A stretch of 64,000 nucleotides of DNA from Umboniibacter marinipuniceus (lineage in GTDB: Bacteria; Pseudomonadota; Gammaproteobacteria; Pseudomonadales; DSM-25080). Position numbers and translations under genes: made by a program. The stretch lies in the NCBI RefSeq assembly GCF_003688415.1, contig NZ_REFJ01000002.1, forward strand, positions 124,001 through 188,000, given 5' to 3'. A model generated the notes under the pieces. The model was not told the DNA's origin. It did no database searches and saw only the letters and a program-made list of their open reading frames with translations. Below are positions 7,897 through 19,735 of this stretch, in pieces (the first letter of the stretch is position 1; each line of letters opens with the position of its first letter).

Positions 7897-8546
7897 TGGT
7901 TATAGTCTATGACTGGGATGGCACCCTAAGCGATAGCTTGGATGCTATTGTTAGCGCTTTGTCTGATGCGGCGATAGCTTGTGAGTTGCCGTGTTTAGCA
8001 TCGGCACGCTACCGCGCAATTATTGGTATGAATCTATCGGCAGCTTGTGCTGCGCTCTATCCGGAGGAATCAACGGAAGTACAGCAGCGCTACGCAGAGA
8101 GTTATCGTCGGTGCTTTCGTCTAGACAGCGCCACTCGTTTATACGAGGGGGCTGATCAGCATCTATCCGCTATTGCGGCGCTCAGCGGCGTACAGTTAGC
8201 TGTCGCCACGGGTAAGAGTCGTGAGGGTTTAGATTTTGCTCTCGAGAGCCTGGGTTATAGTCGGCGTTTTGTCGCCACGAAGACCGCCTCGGAAGCGGAG
8301 TCAAAACCATCGCCGGAAATGCTGTTTCAGCTTAACGCTGAACTTGCTGAATCAGAGATGGTGATGATTGGCGATAGCGTTTTGGATGTTGGTATGGGTG
8401 TTGCGGCGGGAGCGCATACCATAGGCGTGACTTGGGGGGTTGGTTCACGCGAGCAATTAATTGCTGCGGGTGCTCACCGTGTTGTGAGCAGTTACAGCGA
8501 GTTGGAGCAGGTGCTAATCAGGCATCTGGCTCAAAGCATAGCGTAG
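7896..8546 (+). CDS. HAD-family hydrolase (phosphoglycolate phosphatase-like)
   Basis: A 216-residue haloacid-dehalogenase phosphatase. Motif I is YDWDGTLSDS with nucleophile Asp6 and acid/base Asp8, motif II is the Thr/Ser of ATGKS near residue 110, motif III is a lysine near SKPSPEM, and motif IV is GDSVLDVGMG. A helical cap between motifs I and II resembles subclass IA enzymes such as Gph. The start overlaps the rluC stop by one base, so the genes are co-translated, as in pseudomonads. The natural substrate cannot be read from sequence. Confidence 0.88.
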   Translation: MVIVYDWDGTLSDSLDAIVSALSDAAIACELPCLASARYRAIIGMNLSAACAALYPEESTEVQQRYAESYRRCFRLDSATRLYEGADQHLSAIAALSGVQLAVATGKSREGLDFALESLGYSRRFVATKTASEAESKPSPEMLFQLNAELAESEMVMIGDSVLDVGMGVAAGAHTIGVTWGVGSREQLIAAGAHRVVSSYSELEQVLIRHLAQSIA

Positions 8547-8557
8547 GCCTTCCTAAT

Positions 8558-9148
8558 CTAACTCGATACCCCCAGTGGGTTAATGCCAATCTCTCGAAGG
8601 GTTCTTGCTAGGGTAATAAGCGGTAGCCCTTGTATCGCAGTAGGGTCGCTTGCGTCAATCTGGTCGAATATGAGTGGTCCTAAGGATTCGGTCTTAAAGC
8701 TGCCGGCGCAATATAAGGGGTCATCTAGCTCAATGTAACGGCAAAGTTCGCTGTCGAGGGTGTCGGCGCGGAATCTAACTCGCGATTCAACCATGTGCTC
8801 AAGGGTTTCACCGTTGCCGCATAGCGTGAATGCGGTGTGAAAAGTTACCCAGTTGCCGCGACTTATTTGTAGTTGTTCAAGCGCAAGTTCTTTGGTGAGC
8901 GGTTTGCGGAGTAGTTTGCCGTTGCAGGTAGCGACCTGGTCGCTACCCAAAATCCAGTGGTTTGCTTCGGTGCTTGGAATTGAATTGGCTTTGAGTGTCG
9001 CAAGTCGGGCTGCTCGCTGAGCGGGCGGCTCGCCAGTGATTACGGATTCGTCCGCAGCGGGGCTCTGACAGTCAAAAATCACGCCAATTTGAGCTAGAAG
9101 TGCTTTTCGACTTGAAGAAGTCGATGCAAGCGTGAGTTTGTATGTCAT
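8558..9148 (-). CDS. yceF: Maf-family nucleotide pyrophosphatase (YceF type, 7-methyl-GTP)
   Basis: A 196-residue Maf/Ham1-fold pyrophosphatase. It starts with the Maf signature LTLASTSSSRKALL, followed by the GSDQV segment with the conserved base/metal Asp and the KPLT stretch. E. coli YceF hydrolyses 7-methyl-GTP, and CAGSFKTESLGPLIF matches the YceF rather than the YhdE branch. The gene is divergent from yceD-rpmF, the same neighbourhood as E. coli yceF. Role: housecleaning of modified nucleotides in the cytoplasm. Confidence 0.92.
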   Translation of the reverse strand: MTYKLTLASTSSSRKALLAQIGVIFDCQSPAADESVITGEPPAQRAARLATLKANSIPSTEANHWILGSDQVATCNGKLLRKPLTKELALEQLQISRGNWVTFHTAFTLCGNGETLEHMVESRVRFRADTLDSELCRYIELDDPLYCAGSFKTESLGPLIFDQIDASDPTAIQGLPLITLARTLREIGINPLGVSS

Positions 9149-9260
9149 AATACGGGTACCGTTAAATTTAGTGGTTGAAGGGATATTAAGGGGTTTACCT
9201 TAGTCGTCAAGTAGATTTCCCTTTGACTTGTTCGTTGACTATCAATAGAATGCCGCGCCT

Positions 9261-9797
9261 ATGTCAGAGGAACAATTGAACCGACAGCTACCCGATCATG
9301 TTGATGGTCGCAAGATGGCTGATCATGATGTTTGTTTAGAAGGTTTTGTCCCCGTGGCAAAACTAGAGCGCCTCGATACGATGACTCGTGAGGCGGGTGA
9401 TTTACTACCGGTAACGGCAACGTTCCGGCGTAATGAAGCTCGTCACCGTTGGTTGCGTCTTGAAATGCGTTCTGAGCTAACGATAGAATGTCAGCGATGT
9501 CTTGAGGGTTATCGTTACCCGATTGAGGTAGATTGCGAGGTCATGCTCGTTCGCGATGATGAAATTGCGAAAATCGTCCCACGACATGTCGAGCCCGTAG
9601 TGCTCGACGACGATGCGGTAAGTATTTGGGAGGTTCTCTCTGATGAGATCCTGTTGGTGCTTCCGCAAGTGAGTCAGCATGATGTCGCGCACTGCCAAGG
9701 TAGTGCGTCGTTTGAACTTGGCCCCGGGAAGGCCGACGCAAGTGTTGAGCTTGATGTTGAAAACCCATTTAGTGTTTTGGCGAAGTTAAAGAAGTAA
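9261..9797 (+). CDS. yceD: YceD-family (DUF177) 23S rRNA accumulation protein
   Basis: A 178-residue DUF177 protein with the family motif ECQRCLEGYRYPIEV near residue 77 and acidic central and C-terminal segments. The family is almost always encoded directly upstream of rpmF, and in plants and bacteria has been linked to 23S rRNA accumulation or processing; the biochemical role is unclear. It heads the rpmF-plsX-fab operon and sits 52 bases before rpmF. Confidence 0.9.
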   Translation: MSEEQLNRQLPDHVDGRKMADHDVCLEGFVPVAKLERLDTMTREAGDLLPVTATFRRNEARHRWLRLEMRSELTIECQRCLEGYRYPIEVDCEVMLVRDDEIAKIVPRHVEPVVLDDDAVSIWEVLSDEILLVLPQVSQHDVAHCQGSASFELGPGKADASVELDVENPFSVLAKLKK

Positions 9798-9849
9798 TTC
9801 TTAAACGTCGCTAGAATTGAAGTCACAACGATTTTTGGAGCTATGATCA

Positions 9850-10029
9850 ATGGCTGTTCAGAAGAGTAAGAAAACACGTTCACGTCGCGGTATGCGTCGT
9901 TCACATGATGCACTAACAGGTAATGCATTATCAGTTGATTCAGTAACTGGCGAGAAGCACCTTCGTCACCACGTATCAGCTGACGGTTTCTACCGTGGTC
10001 GCAAAGTTGTAGACACTGACGGCGAGTAA
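9850..10029 (+). CDS. rpmF: Large ribosomal subunit protein bL32
   Basis: A 59-residue protein beginning [20 protein letters not shown] and containing [20 protein letters not shown], nearly identical to other gammaproteobacterial L32 sequences. There are no zinc-binding cysteines, so this is the zinc-independent form. It is 11 bases upstream of plsX and links ribosome synthesis to phospholipid synthesis in one operon, as in E. coli. A GGAG site precedes the ATG. Confidence 0.98.
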   Translation: MAVQKSKKTRSRRGMRRSHDALTGNALSVDSVTGEKHLRHHVSADGFYRGRKVVDTDGE

Positions 10030-10040
10030 GCTGTTAGTCA

Positions 10041-11042
10041 ATGCGCTTAGCGATTGATGTGATGAGCGGGGATTTCGGTCCCCGCACATCTGTTCCTGCC
10101 TGTATGATGGCATTGGAGCATTTTCCTTTCTTAACCCTCGATCTCGTGGGTGATCCTCAGGCTATTCAAGCCTACACTAGCTCGCTCTATCACCATCGTT
10201 TCAGAATTGTTTCCGCCGCTACTACTATCACTCAAAGTGCCTCTATTGGCGAAGCGCTTCGCGGTGCCGTTGGCAGTTCCATGCGCGTGGCCTTGGAACA
10301 GGTTTCGTCAGGCTTAGCTGACGGCGCTGTGAGCGCTGGTAATACTGGTGCACTCGTAGCCTTGAGTTGTAAATTAATTGGTTGTTTGGAGGGGATTAAA
10401 CGGCCTGCTATTTGCGCTCAGCTCCCACGAAAAGATGGTTGCTTCTTTTTGCTTGATTGCGGGGCAAACCTTACTGTTAGTGCCGATCAGCTTCATGAGT
10501 TTGCGGTGATGGGGGATGCGCTGGCGCGTGGAGTCGGGAGTGTTAAGACGCCACGGGTAGCGCTGCTTAATGTGGGTAGTGAAGAGTCAAAGGGGAATCC
10601 AGTTGTTCGCGGCGCTGCCGATAAGATTGGTGCTAACAAGTCGATCTGCTTCGACGGTTTCATCGAAGGTCATGAGCTTTTTGATTCCTCTGTGGATGTG
10701 ATTGTTTGCGATGGGTTTGTTGGCAATGTTGCCCTGAAGACGACCGAGGGGTTAGCGCTCCACCTACGCGACCGCGTTAGTATGTCGGTTTCACGGGGCT
10801 GGCGCCGTTTATTTACGCCGCTTACCAAATTACTACTTCGCAAGGCAGTGAATTGGCTAAATCCACGGCGATATAATGGCGCTAGCTTATTAGGCTTGTC
10901 GAAAGTTGTGGTAAAAAGTCACGGATCGGCAAATGTTGAGGCATTTTACGCCGCAATTGATTGCGCTATCCGAGAGGTTAACGCAAAATTGCCCCAGCAA
11001 ATTGAGTCGCAGATATCTCAGCACTCAACAGAAGCTAACTAA
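10041..11042 (+). CDS. plsX: Phosphate acyltransferase PlsX
   Basis: Peripheral membrane enzyme that makes acyl-phosphate from acyl-ACP for PlsY, the first step of phospholipid synthesis. The 333-residue protein starts MRLAIDVMSGDFGPR, has the NTGALVALS segment near 100 and the CDGFVGNVALKTTEG motif near 230, all typical of PlsX. It lies between rpmF and fabD; fabH, which sits here in E. coli, is absent, as in Pseudomonas. Confidence 0.96.
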   Translation: MRLAIDVMSGDFGPRTSVPACMMALEHFPFLTLDLVGDPQAIQAYTSSLYHHRFRIVSAATTITQSASIGEALRGAVGSSMRVALEQVSSGLADGAVSAGNTGALVALSCKLIGCLEGIKRPAICAQLPRKDGCFFLLDCGANLTVSADQLHEFAVMGDALARGVGSVKTPRVALLNVGSEESKGNPVVRGAADKIGANKSICFDGFIEGHELFDSSVDVIVCDGFVGNVALKTTEGLALHLRDRVSMSVSRGWRRLFTPLTKLLLRKAVNWLNPRRYNGASLLGLSKVVVKSHGSANVEAFYAAIDCAIREVNAKLPQQIESQISQHSTEAN

Positions 11043-11071
11043 GCATAAAATTATAGAGGTTTTAATAACCC

Positions 11072-12001
11072 ATGAATAACGCAGCATTAGCCTTTGTCTT
11101 TCCCGGACAGGGGTCTCAAAAAATTGGCATGCTAGCAGAGCTAGCTGAGCAACATAGCATCGTTGGTGAAACCTTTGCTGAAGCGAGTGACATCTTAGGT
11201 TACGACCTTTGGGCGCTCTGTCAGCAGGGCGAGCAAGATGCCATTAATCAAACCGCCGTGACTCAACCTTTATTGCTAACCGCTTCTATAGCGGCGTTTC
11301 GCATTTGGCAGCAGCAGAGTACAGTGCTCCCTGCTTACGTAGCGGGGCATAGTTTAGGTGAGTGGTCAGCGCTGGTTGCCGCCGATGTAGTCGACTTTGC
11401 CGACGCGGTAAGGTTGGTTCAGCGCCGTGGCGAGCTTATGCAGGCAGCGGTGCCTGCAGGTGAAGGTGGTATGGCCGCTATCCTTGGTCTTACTGATGAG
11501 CAAGTTATTAGTGTATGCGCTGATGCCGATGCTCACGCCGTGAACTTTAACTGCCCTGGGCAGGTAGTGATTGCGGGAACTGCCGCCGCGGTTGATGCGG
11601 CGGTTGAAGGCGCAAAGCAAGCCGGAGCTAAGCGAGCCATTCCGTTGGCAGTTAGTGCGCCGTTTCATACTCCCATGATGAAGCCTGCAGCCGAAGCGCT
11701 AGCGACAGACATCGCCGCAACAGAGTTCCGAGCGCCTCGTATCCCTGTGGTCCATAATGTGACAGCGAATACTGAGTCGTCCGCAGACACCATCAAGCAG
11801 CTAATGGTTGAGCAGGTGTATTCGGCGGTAAAGTGGACGCAGTCTGTTGAGTTTATGATTAATGCGGGTATCGAAGCGACTATTGAGTGTGGAACTGGAA
11901 AGGTTCTCTGTGGTCTTAATAAAAAGGTATCACGTGGACTACAGGTTGCGTCCCTCGAAGATGCAGCGGGTTTAGAAAAAGCACTAGGATTGGTGAATTA
12001 A
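11072..12001 (+). CDS. fabD: Malonyl-CoA:ACP transacylase FabD
   Basis: Transfers malonyl from CoA to ACP for fatty-acid elongation. The 309-residue protein carries FPGQGSQ at the N-terminus, the nucleophile serine in GHSLGEW near 95, a conserved arginine near 120 (RRGELMQ) and SAPFHTPMM near 200 with the catalytic histidine. A GAGG ribosome-binding site precedes the ATG, and fabG starts two bases after its stop region. Confidence 0.97.
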   Translation: MNNAALAFVFPGQGSQKIGMLAELAEQHSIVGETFAEASDILGYDLWALCQQGEQDAINQTAVTQPLLLTASIAAFRIWQQQSTVLPAYVAGHSLGEWSALVAADVVDFADAVRLVQRRGELMQAAVPAGEGGMAAILGLTDEQVISVCADADAHAVNFNCPGQVVIAGTAAAVDAAVEGAKQAGAKRAIPLAVSAPFHTPMMKPAAEALATDIAATEFRAPRIPVVHNVTANTESSADTIKQLMVEQVYSAVKWTQSVEFMINAGIEATIECGTGKVLCGLNKKVSRGLQVASLEDAAGLEKALGLVN

Positions 12002-12002
12002 T

Positions 12003-12740
12003 ATGTCAGAGAATAAAATCGCGTTGGTTACTGGCGCAAGCCGAGGCATTGGTAAAGCTATTGCCGCGGCGCTAGGTGAAGCTGGGTTTACGGTAATTGG
12101 TACCGCAACGTCTGAGTCTGGTGCAGAGGCCATTAGTGCTCGATTTGCTAGCGAAGGGATCACCGGCTGTGGAATGATGTTGAACGTCACCAGCGCAGAG
12201 CAGGTTGAGGCAACAATTAAGCAAATTACCGCTGATTTCGGAGCTCCCACTGTATTGGTAAATAATGCAGGCATCACCAAAGACAATATTATGTTGCGGA
12301 TGAAGGAAGATGAGTGGAATGATGTCATTAATACCAACTTGTCCTCAGTGTATCGCGTGACCAAGGCTTGTCTTCGCGGTATGACTAAAGCGCGTTGGGG
12401 TCGAATCATCAACATTGGCTCCGTTGTGGGGCAGATGGGTAATGTTGGCCAGGCGAATTATTGTGCCACTAAAGCAGGCGTAGAGGGTTTCTCGCGCTCC
12501 GTTGCAAAGGAACTAGGTTCGCGCGGCGTTACGGCTAACACGGTAGCACCAGGCTTTATTCAGACTGATATGACCGATGAATTAACCGAAGAGCACAAGG
12601 CGATGATGTTGTCTAATGTGCCTGCTGGGCGCCTAGGTCAGCCCGAAGAAATTGCCGCCGTTGTTGCATTCCTAGCAAGTGATGCAGCCGCCTACATTAC
12701 TGGCGAAACTATTCATGTGAATGGTGGTATGTACATGTAG
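12003..12740 (+). CDS. fabG: 3-oxoacyl-[ACP] reductase FabG
   Basis: NADPH-dependent short-chain dehydrogenase that reduces 3-ketoacyl-ACP. The 245-residue protein has the Rossmann motif TGASRGIG (about 11-18), NNAG near 88, the catalytic Ser of NIGSVVGQMG near 138 and YCATK near 151. Its C-terminus ITGETIHVNGGMYM is diagnostic of FabG. It follows fabD by one base, indicating coupled expression. Confidence 0.97.
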   Translation: MSENKIALVTGASRGIGKAIAAALGEAGFTVIGTATSESGAEAISARFASEGITGCGMMLNVTSAEQVEATIKQITADFGAPTVLVNNAGITKDNIMLRMKEDEWNDVINTNLSSVYRVTKACLRGMTKARWGRIINIGSVVGQMGNVGQANYCATKAGVEGFSRSVAKELGSRGVTANTVAPGFIQTDMTDELTEEHKAMMLSNVPAGRLGQPEEIAAVVAFLASDAAAYITGETIHVNGGMYM

Positions 12741-12822
12741 GGTGTTTGTGGTCACAGTTTTTGGGGTTTTTCACTGGAATCTGTCCACAATCACGGGTAA
12801 TATCTCGTCCTATATTTCATAA

Positions 12823-12839
12823 GCACGTACAAAACGTGC
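12823..12839 (+). other. Small hairpin upstream of the acpP ribosome-binding site
   Basis: GCACGT-ACAAA-ACGTGC forms a 6-bp stem with a 5-base loop, 17 bases before the GGAGA ribosome-binding site of acpP in the 122-base fabG-acpP gap. It lacks a T-run, so it is not an intrinsic terminator. It could be an mRNA-stabilising or processing element that helps raise ACP output above that of fabG. Confidence 0.35.
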
Positions 12840-12871
12840 AACATTAACCTCTATCGGAGAAGATGGATATT

Positions 12872-13111
12872 ATGAGCAGCATCGTAGATCGCGTTGTAAA
12901 AATCGTCGCAGAGCAACTTAACGTTAAAGAAGATGAAGTCACACTAGACGCGTCTTTTGTTGAAGACCTTGGCGCAGATTCACTAGACACTGTTGAGTTG
13001 GTAATGGCTCTTGAAGAAGAGTTCGATACAGAAATTCCTGACGACGAAGCAGAAAAAATCACTACAGTTCAGTTGGCAGTTGATTACATCAACGCAAACC
13101 TAGACGACTAA
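12872..13111 (+). CDS. acpP: Acyl carrier protein
   Basis: Central carrier of growing acyl chains. The 79-residue acidic protein has the phosphopantetheine site [10 protein letters not shown] with Ser37. The ATG at 12872 ([12 protein letters not shown]) is preferred because it matches the usual ACP N-terminus; an in-frame ATG at 12863 would put the GGAGA site only two to three bases away and add MDI. It sits between fabG and fabF and is followed by a strong terminator, consistent with acpP being expressed far above its neighbours. Confidence 0.97.
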   Translation: MSSIVDRVVKIVAEQLNVKEDEVTLDASFVEDLGADSLDTVELVMALEEEFDTEIPDDEAEKITTVQLAVDYINANLDD

Positions 13112-13131
13112 TATCGTCTCTGTAGTAAAAG

Positions 13132-13165
13132 AAGCCGCACTAGGTTACTAGTTGCGGCTTTTTTT
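13132..13165 (+). terminator. Rho-independent terminator after acpP
   Basis: AAGCCGCA, a 13-base loop and TGCGGCTT form an 8-bp stem that runs into seven T residues. It lies 21 bases after the acpP stop and 42 bases before fabF, so fabF needs read-through or its own promoter. Confidence 0.9.
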
Positions 13166-13206
13166 ATGCTAGATTAAGCAATAATTTTTAGTGTAATGGA
13201 GTAGCC

Positions 13207-14454
13207 ATGTCGAAGCGACGTGTAGTAGTAACTGGAGTTGGGGGGCTAACCCCGCTTGGTAACGATATCGCCACTACTTGGGCGAATCTACTAGCTGGTA
13301 AGAGCGGAATCGCATCGCTGACGAAGTTCGATACGAGTGCCTTTACCACCCATTTCGGTGGGTCGATTAAAGACTTTGATGTGTCACCCTATCTTTCGCC
13401 CAAGGATGCTCGAAAGATGGATCTCTTTATGCAATATGGTATTGCTGCGGCCGTCCAAGCTGTTAATGACTCGGGGATAGACTTTGAGGCTGAGAATAGT
13501 GAACGCTGTGGCGCAGCAATAGGCTCTGGTATCGGCGGCATCGGTTACATTGAGTCAGCACGGCAGATTATCGATACCAAAGGCCCTAGGAGAATGAGCC
13601 CATTCTTTGTTCCAGGATCAATTATCAACATGATTGCCGGTAATGTCGCAATTCAGTATGGGCTCAAGGGGCCTAATGTCGCCATCACTACGGCTTGCAC
13701 AACGGGAACGCATAATATTGGCTTTGCCGCGCGAATGATTGAATATGGTGACGCCGACGTGATGATCGCTGGGGGCGGCGAAATGGCAACAACCGAAGTC
13801 GGCTTAGGCGGTTTTGCCGCAGCCAGAGCATTGTCTACGCGTAATGATAACCCTGGCGCCGCAAGTAGGCCGTGGGATCAAGACCGAGATGGTTTTGTTC
13901 TCTCTGATGGCGCTGGGATGCTCGTTCTCGAAGAGCTGGAACACGCCAAGGCTCGTGGTGCAAGCATCTACGCCGAGCTATCAGGCTTTGGTATGAGCGA
14001 TGACGCGTATCACATTACCTCACCGCCAAGCGATGGTGCTGGAGCTGCTCAATCAATGCGGATGGCGCTTAATAATGGTGGTTTGAACCCAGACGAGTTG
14101 CACTATATTAACGCTCACGGTACCTCTACACCGGCGGGAGATATTGCTGAGTGCTTGGCAATCAAATCCGTTCTTGGTAATCATGCGGATCAAGTCGCAA
14201 TCAGTTCCACCAAGTCAATGATTGGTCACCTATTAGGGGCCGCCGGAGCGGTAGAGGCAATTTTCAGTGTGCTGGCAATTCGCGACCAAGTCGCACCGCC
14301 AACCATTAATCTAGATAATCCTGATGAAGGCTGCGACTTAAACTTTGTGCCGCATACCAGCCAAGAAAGGGTGATTAACTCGGCGTTATCTAATTCTTTT
14401 GGCTTTGGCGGGACTAATGGTTCGCTTCTATTTACTCGGTATTTAGGTGACTAG
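13207..14454 (+). CDS. fabF: 3-oxoacyl-[ACP] synthase II FabF
   Basis: Elongating condensing enzyme of fatty-acid synthesis, important for cis-vaccenate and membrane fluidity. The 415-residue thiolase-fold protein shows the active-site cysteine in [12 protein letters not shown] near 165, the two histidines in [11 protein letters not shown] (near 304) and [12 protein letters not shown] (near 341), and GFGGTNGS near the C-terminus. The last 8 bases overlap the GTG start of pabC. Confidence 0.97.
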   Translation: MSKRRVVVTGVGGLTPLGNDIATTWANLLAGKSGIASLTKFDTSAFTTHFGGSIKDFDVSPYLSPKDARKMDLFMQYGIAAAVQAVNDSGIDFEAENSERCGAAIGSGIGGIGYIESARQIIDTKGPRRMSPFFVPGSIINMIAGNVAIQYGLKGPNVAITTACTTGTHNIGFAARMIEYGDADVMIAGGGEMATTEVGLGGFAAARALSTRNDNPGAASRPWDQDRDGFVLSDGAGMLVLEELEHAKARGASIYAELSGFGMSDDAYHITSPPSDGAGAAQSMRMALNNGGLNPDELHYINAHGTSTPAGDIAECLAIKSVLGNHADQVAISSTKSMIGHLLGAAGAVEAIFSVLAIRDQVAPPTINLDNPDEGCDLNFVPHTSQERVINSALSNSFGFGGTNGSLLFTRYLGD

Positions 14455-15257
14455 GTTCTGGATAGACGGGGTTGAGAACGGACCGATACCCAGCGACAAC
14501 CGTTCATTGATGTATGGCGAGGGAGTCTTCGAAACCCTACGGGTGATTGACCATCAACTTCCTCTACTTCGCTATCATTGGCAGAGAGTAACCGAGGCGG
14601 CGGAACAGCTGGGTTTATGCGTCAGTCTTGACGTTGCTGAAAACTTTATTCGCTCACTGGATTTGACGGGCATACAGTGGCTGCGTTTACAGTGGTCTCC
14701 GCGCTCAACTGGGAGGGGGTATGGCGCGCAGGATAGGGCGGCGCCTTGCCACCTTTTGATCTGGGCGGGAAGTGAACTAACTTCAGACGCTAGTGGAGTA
14801 AAACTCAGACGTTTAACTACGCAGCTACCACGGCGAAGTTTTTCCCATGGTTTAAAAATGGTGAGCGCTCCAGAATATAGTCAAGCCGCTAGGGAGTTAG
14901 CAGCACTTGTACCAACTCACTCGGTGAGTGACGGACTATTACTCACCTCAAAGGGTGATGTGATTGAAACAACGCGTAGTAATATTATTTTTATTGGCTT
15001 GGAAGGCATCGTAACGCCTTGTTTGCGCGAGTATGGTGTTGGCGGTGTGATGCGAAGGGCACTCCTGGAGCAAGCCAAACTAAAGGGATGGAAGGTTGTT
15101 GTTAGACCTATTCATTACCGGGAACTTGACAGCTTTACGAGTGTATACGTTAGTAATGCGCTGATGGGATGCCGTCCGGTTGATCAGATTGACAGTCACT
15201 ACTACTCACCTAGCAATACCTTTAATTTTGAGGCCTTGTCCAGAGAGCTTGGATTTA

Positions 15258-15268
<11 letters not shown>
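14447..15268 (+). CDS. pabC: Aminodeoxychorismate lyase PabC
   Basis: PLP-dependent class IV aminotransferase-fold lyase that releases pyruvate from 4-amino-4-deoxychorismate to give p-aminobenzoate for folate. The 273-residue protein starts at a GTG inside the end of fabF. It has [10 protein letters not shown], the RGYG arginine segment near 87, and the VIETTRSNI segment near 175 typical of the fold IV PLP site. The position between fabF and mltG is the usual one. Confidence 0.93.
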
Positions 15269-17855
<2,587 letters not shown>

Positions 17856-17859
<4 letters not shown>

Positions 17860-18200
17860 GTAATGCAGGATCGGGCGGTTTTTTAAATCACAAGTTTCAG
17901 GATGGCGCTTCGTTATATGCGGCTTATATGCCATTTTTGAAGGATGGCGGGGTATTTATCGCTACGCATCGTCAGTTCAATATGGGCGATGAAGTCTTTC
18001 TGGCCTTAAGTTTTCTTGACGACCCTCAGAAGTTTGGTGTGACAGGAAAAGTCGTTTGGCTCACACCTCGAGGAGCTCAGACGGGCAAGCCTGCTGGAGC
18101 TGGATTCCAGTTCGTCGAAGATGAGCAAAACGTAAAACAGCATATTGAGCAGCTGCTCACAGGAACCTTGTCGTCAGCACGACCAACGCATACCCTATAA
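17856..18200 (+). CDS. pilZ: PilZ-domain protein (type IV pilus PilZ)
   Basis: A 114-residue stand-alone PilZ domain. In this genomic position (holB-pilZ-tatD) the family member is PilZ of Pseudomonas, needed for type IV pilus assembly through contact with PilB/FimX rather than by c-di-GMP binding. The RxxxR and D/NxSxxG c-di-GMP motifs are not evident here, in line with that non-binding class. The start overlaps holB as ATGA. No other pilus gene is in the window. Confidence 0.88.
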
Positions 18201-18201
18201 T

Positions 18202-18963
18202 ATGAGATTAATTGATTCACACTGTCACCTAAACCGTTTACACGTCACCGCGGCAGAGGCGATTGCCGATGCCCATGCGCGAGGCGTTACCGGAATGATG
18301 TGTATCGGCGTTGATGCCGACACAATGCCCGAGGTGCTGCGAATTGCGGAAAATTATCAGTCAGTTTGGGCATCGGTAGGTATTCATCCTCTATCGGTTT
18401 CGGATGGGTTCGATCACCAACAGCTATTGCAATGGTTAAGTCATGACAAAGTTGTTGCTATTGGCGAAACGGGATTGGACTATCACTATCAAAAAGAAGC
18501 TGTTCAGCTAGCTAAGCAGCGAGAAAGTTTCGAATGGCACTTGCAGCAATCTAAAGTACTGCAAAAGCCCGTTGTGATTCATACTCGGGCGGCCGAGAAA
18601 GATACTTTGGCGCTCATTAACGAGTATGGATGTCCCAGGGCAGGGGGAATTCTGCATTGCTTCACCGAGCGCTGGGAAATGGCGAAGGCAGCGCTAGATT
18701 TCGGCTATCACATTTCCATCTCTGGGATTGTGACCTTTGGTTCGGCCTCGGAGCTGCGCGAGGTTACTCGAAAGATCCCCCTAGACCGGCTATTAATTGA
18801 AACCGACGCGCCTTGGCTAACTCCAGCCCCCAACCGCGGTAAGCCAAATTTACCTGGATATGTCCGTGACGTTGGTGAATACATAGCAGAATTGCGCGGC
18901 ATTTCCTTTGAGGCATTGGCCGAACAGACCGCAGAAAATTTCACTCAGCTGATGAAACTTTAA
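18202..18963 (+). CDS. tatD: TatD-family metal-dependent deoxyribonuclease
   Basis: A TIM-barrel hydrolase of the TatD family (YcfH type). The ATG at 18202 gives the standard start MRLIDSHCHLNRL with the metal-binding HxH. An in-frame start 57 bases upstream lies inside pilZ and lacks homology. Other metal ligands are in GETGLDYHY near 95, VIHTRAAEKD near 130, LHCFTE near 155 and ETDAPWL near 205. Length is 253 residues. Family members are 3'-5' exonucleases or DNases involved in repair. Confidence 0.92.
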   Translation: MRLIDSHCHLNRLHVTAAEAIADAHARGVTGMMCIGVDADTMPEVLRIAENYQSVWASVGIHPLSVSDGFDHQQLLQWLSHDKVVAIGETGLDYHYQKEAVQLAKQRESFEWHLQQSKVLQKPVVIHTRAAEKDTLALINEYGCPRAGGILHCFTERWEMAKAALDFGYHISISGIVTFGSASELREVTRKIPLDRLLIETDAPWLTPAPNRGKPNLPGYVRDVGEYIAELRGISFEALAEQTAENFTQLMKL

Positions 18964-18973
18964 ACTAACCATC

Positions 18974-19657
18974 ATGACTCCCGAACGCTTTGCATTTTTT
19001 AATCATTTAATTGATCACCGACAACTCGACTTAACGCTGGTTAATGACGGAATCCACAAACAGCAAAATTTGTCTGCCATTCTGAGAACCTGCGACGCCG
19101 TTGGGATTGCTCGAATTCATCGGGTGTTCGATCATCGGAGCGCCCGAACTTTTCGCGGCACCGCCGCAGGTAGTCATAAGTGGGTTGACGTCGTTACACA
19201 TGAAACGTCCAGCGAGGCAATTTTGCCGTTAAAGGAGCAGGGTTTTCAAATTGTGGCAGCCCACCTGACCGAATCTTCGGTTGACTTCAAGGCGATTGAC
19301 TACACCAAGCCTACGGCTATCGTCATGGGAAATGAGAAGTTTGGCGTCAGCGATGAAGCCTTGGCACTCTGTGATCATGTGGTAACTATTCCAATGATCG
19401 GCGCGGTGGAATCGCTGAATGTTTCCGTGGCCGCGGCATTGATTCTCTATGAGGCGATGCGCCAGCGAGAGCATACCGAAGCGTTCGGCGTAAGACAGAT
19501 GGGAGAGGAAGCGGCGCAAAAACTACTCTTTGAGGTGACGCAACCCAGGTTGATGCGCTACTGTATTGAAAAGAAGATTGATTATCCTGAATTGGATGAG
19601 AACGGTGAGCTGCGCTCTCCAGAACGCTGGATTGCTGCATTAAGGGCTCAGAAATAA
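18974..19657 (+). CDS. trmH: tRNA (guanosine-18-2'-O)-methyltransferase TrmH
   Basis: SPOUT-class enzyme that methylates the ribose of G18 in the tRNA D-loop. The 227-residue protein shares with E. coli TrmH the N-terminal NLSAILRTCDAVGI (arginine of motif 1), IVMGNEKFGVSDEAL (motif 2) and IPMIGAVESLNVSVAAALILYEA (motif 3), which forms the SAM-binding knot. It starts 10 bases after tatD and ends the long plus-strand run. Confidence 0.94.
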   Translation: MTPERFAFFNHLIDHRQLDLTLVNDGIHKQQNLSAILRTCDAVGIARIHRVFDHRSARTFRGTAAGSHKWVDVVTHETSSEAILPLKEQGFQIVAAHLTESSVDFKAIDYTKPTAIVMGNEKFGVSDEALALCDHVVTIPMIGAVESLNVSVAAALILYEAMRQREHTEAFGVRQMGEEAAQKLLFEVTQPRLMRYCIEKKIDYPELDENGELRSPERWIAALRAQK

Positions 19658-19735
19658 ATATTACACTTTCTCTGCATCCAAACGCTTGTCTAGAGCGTCA
19701 ATATTAATAACTCAAACACGAAAGAGAATTTTACT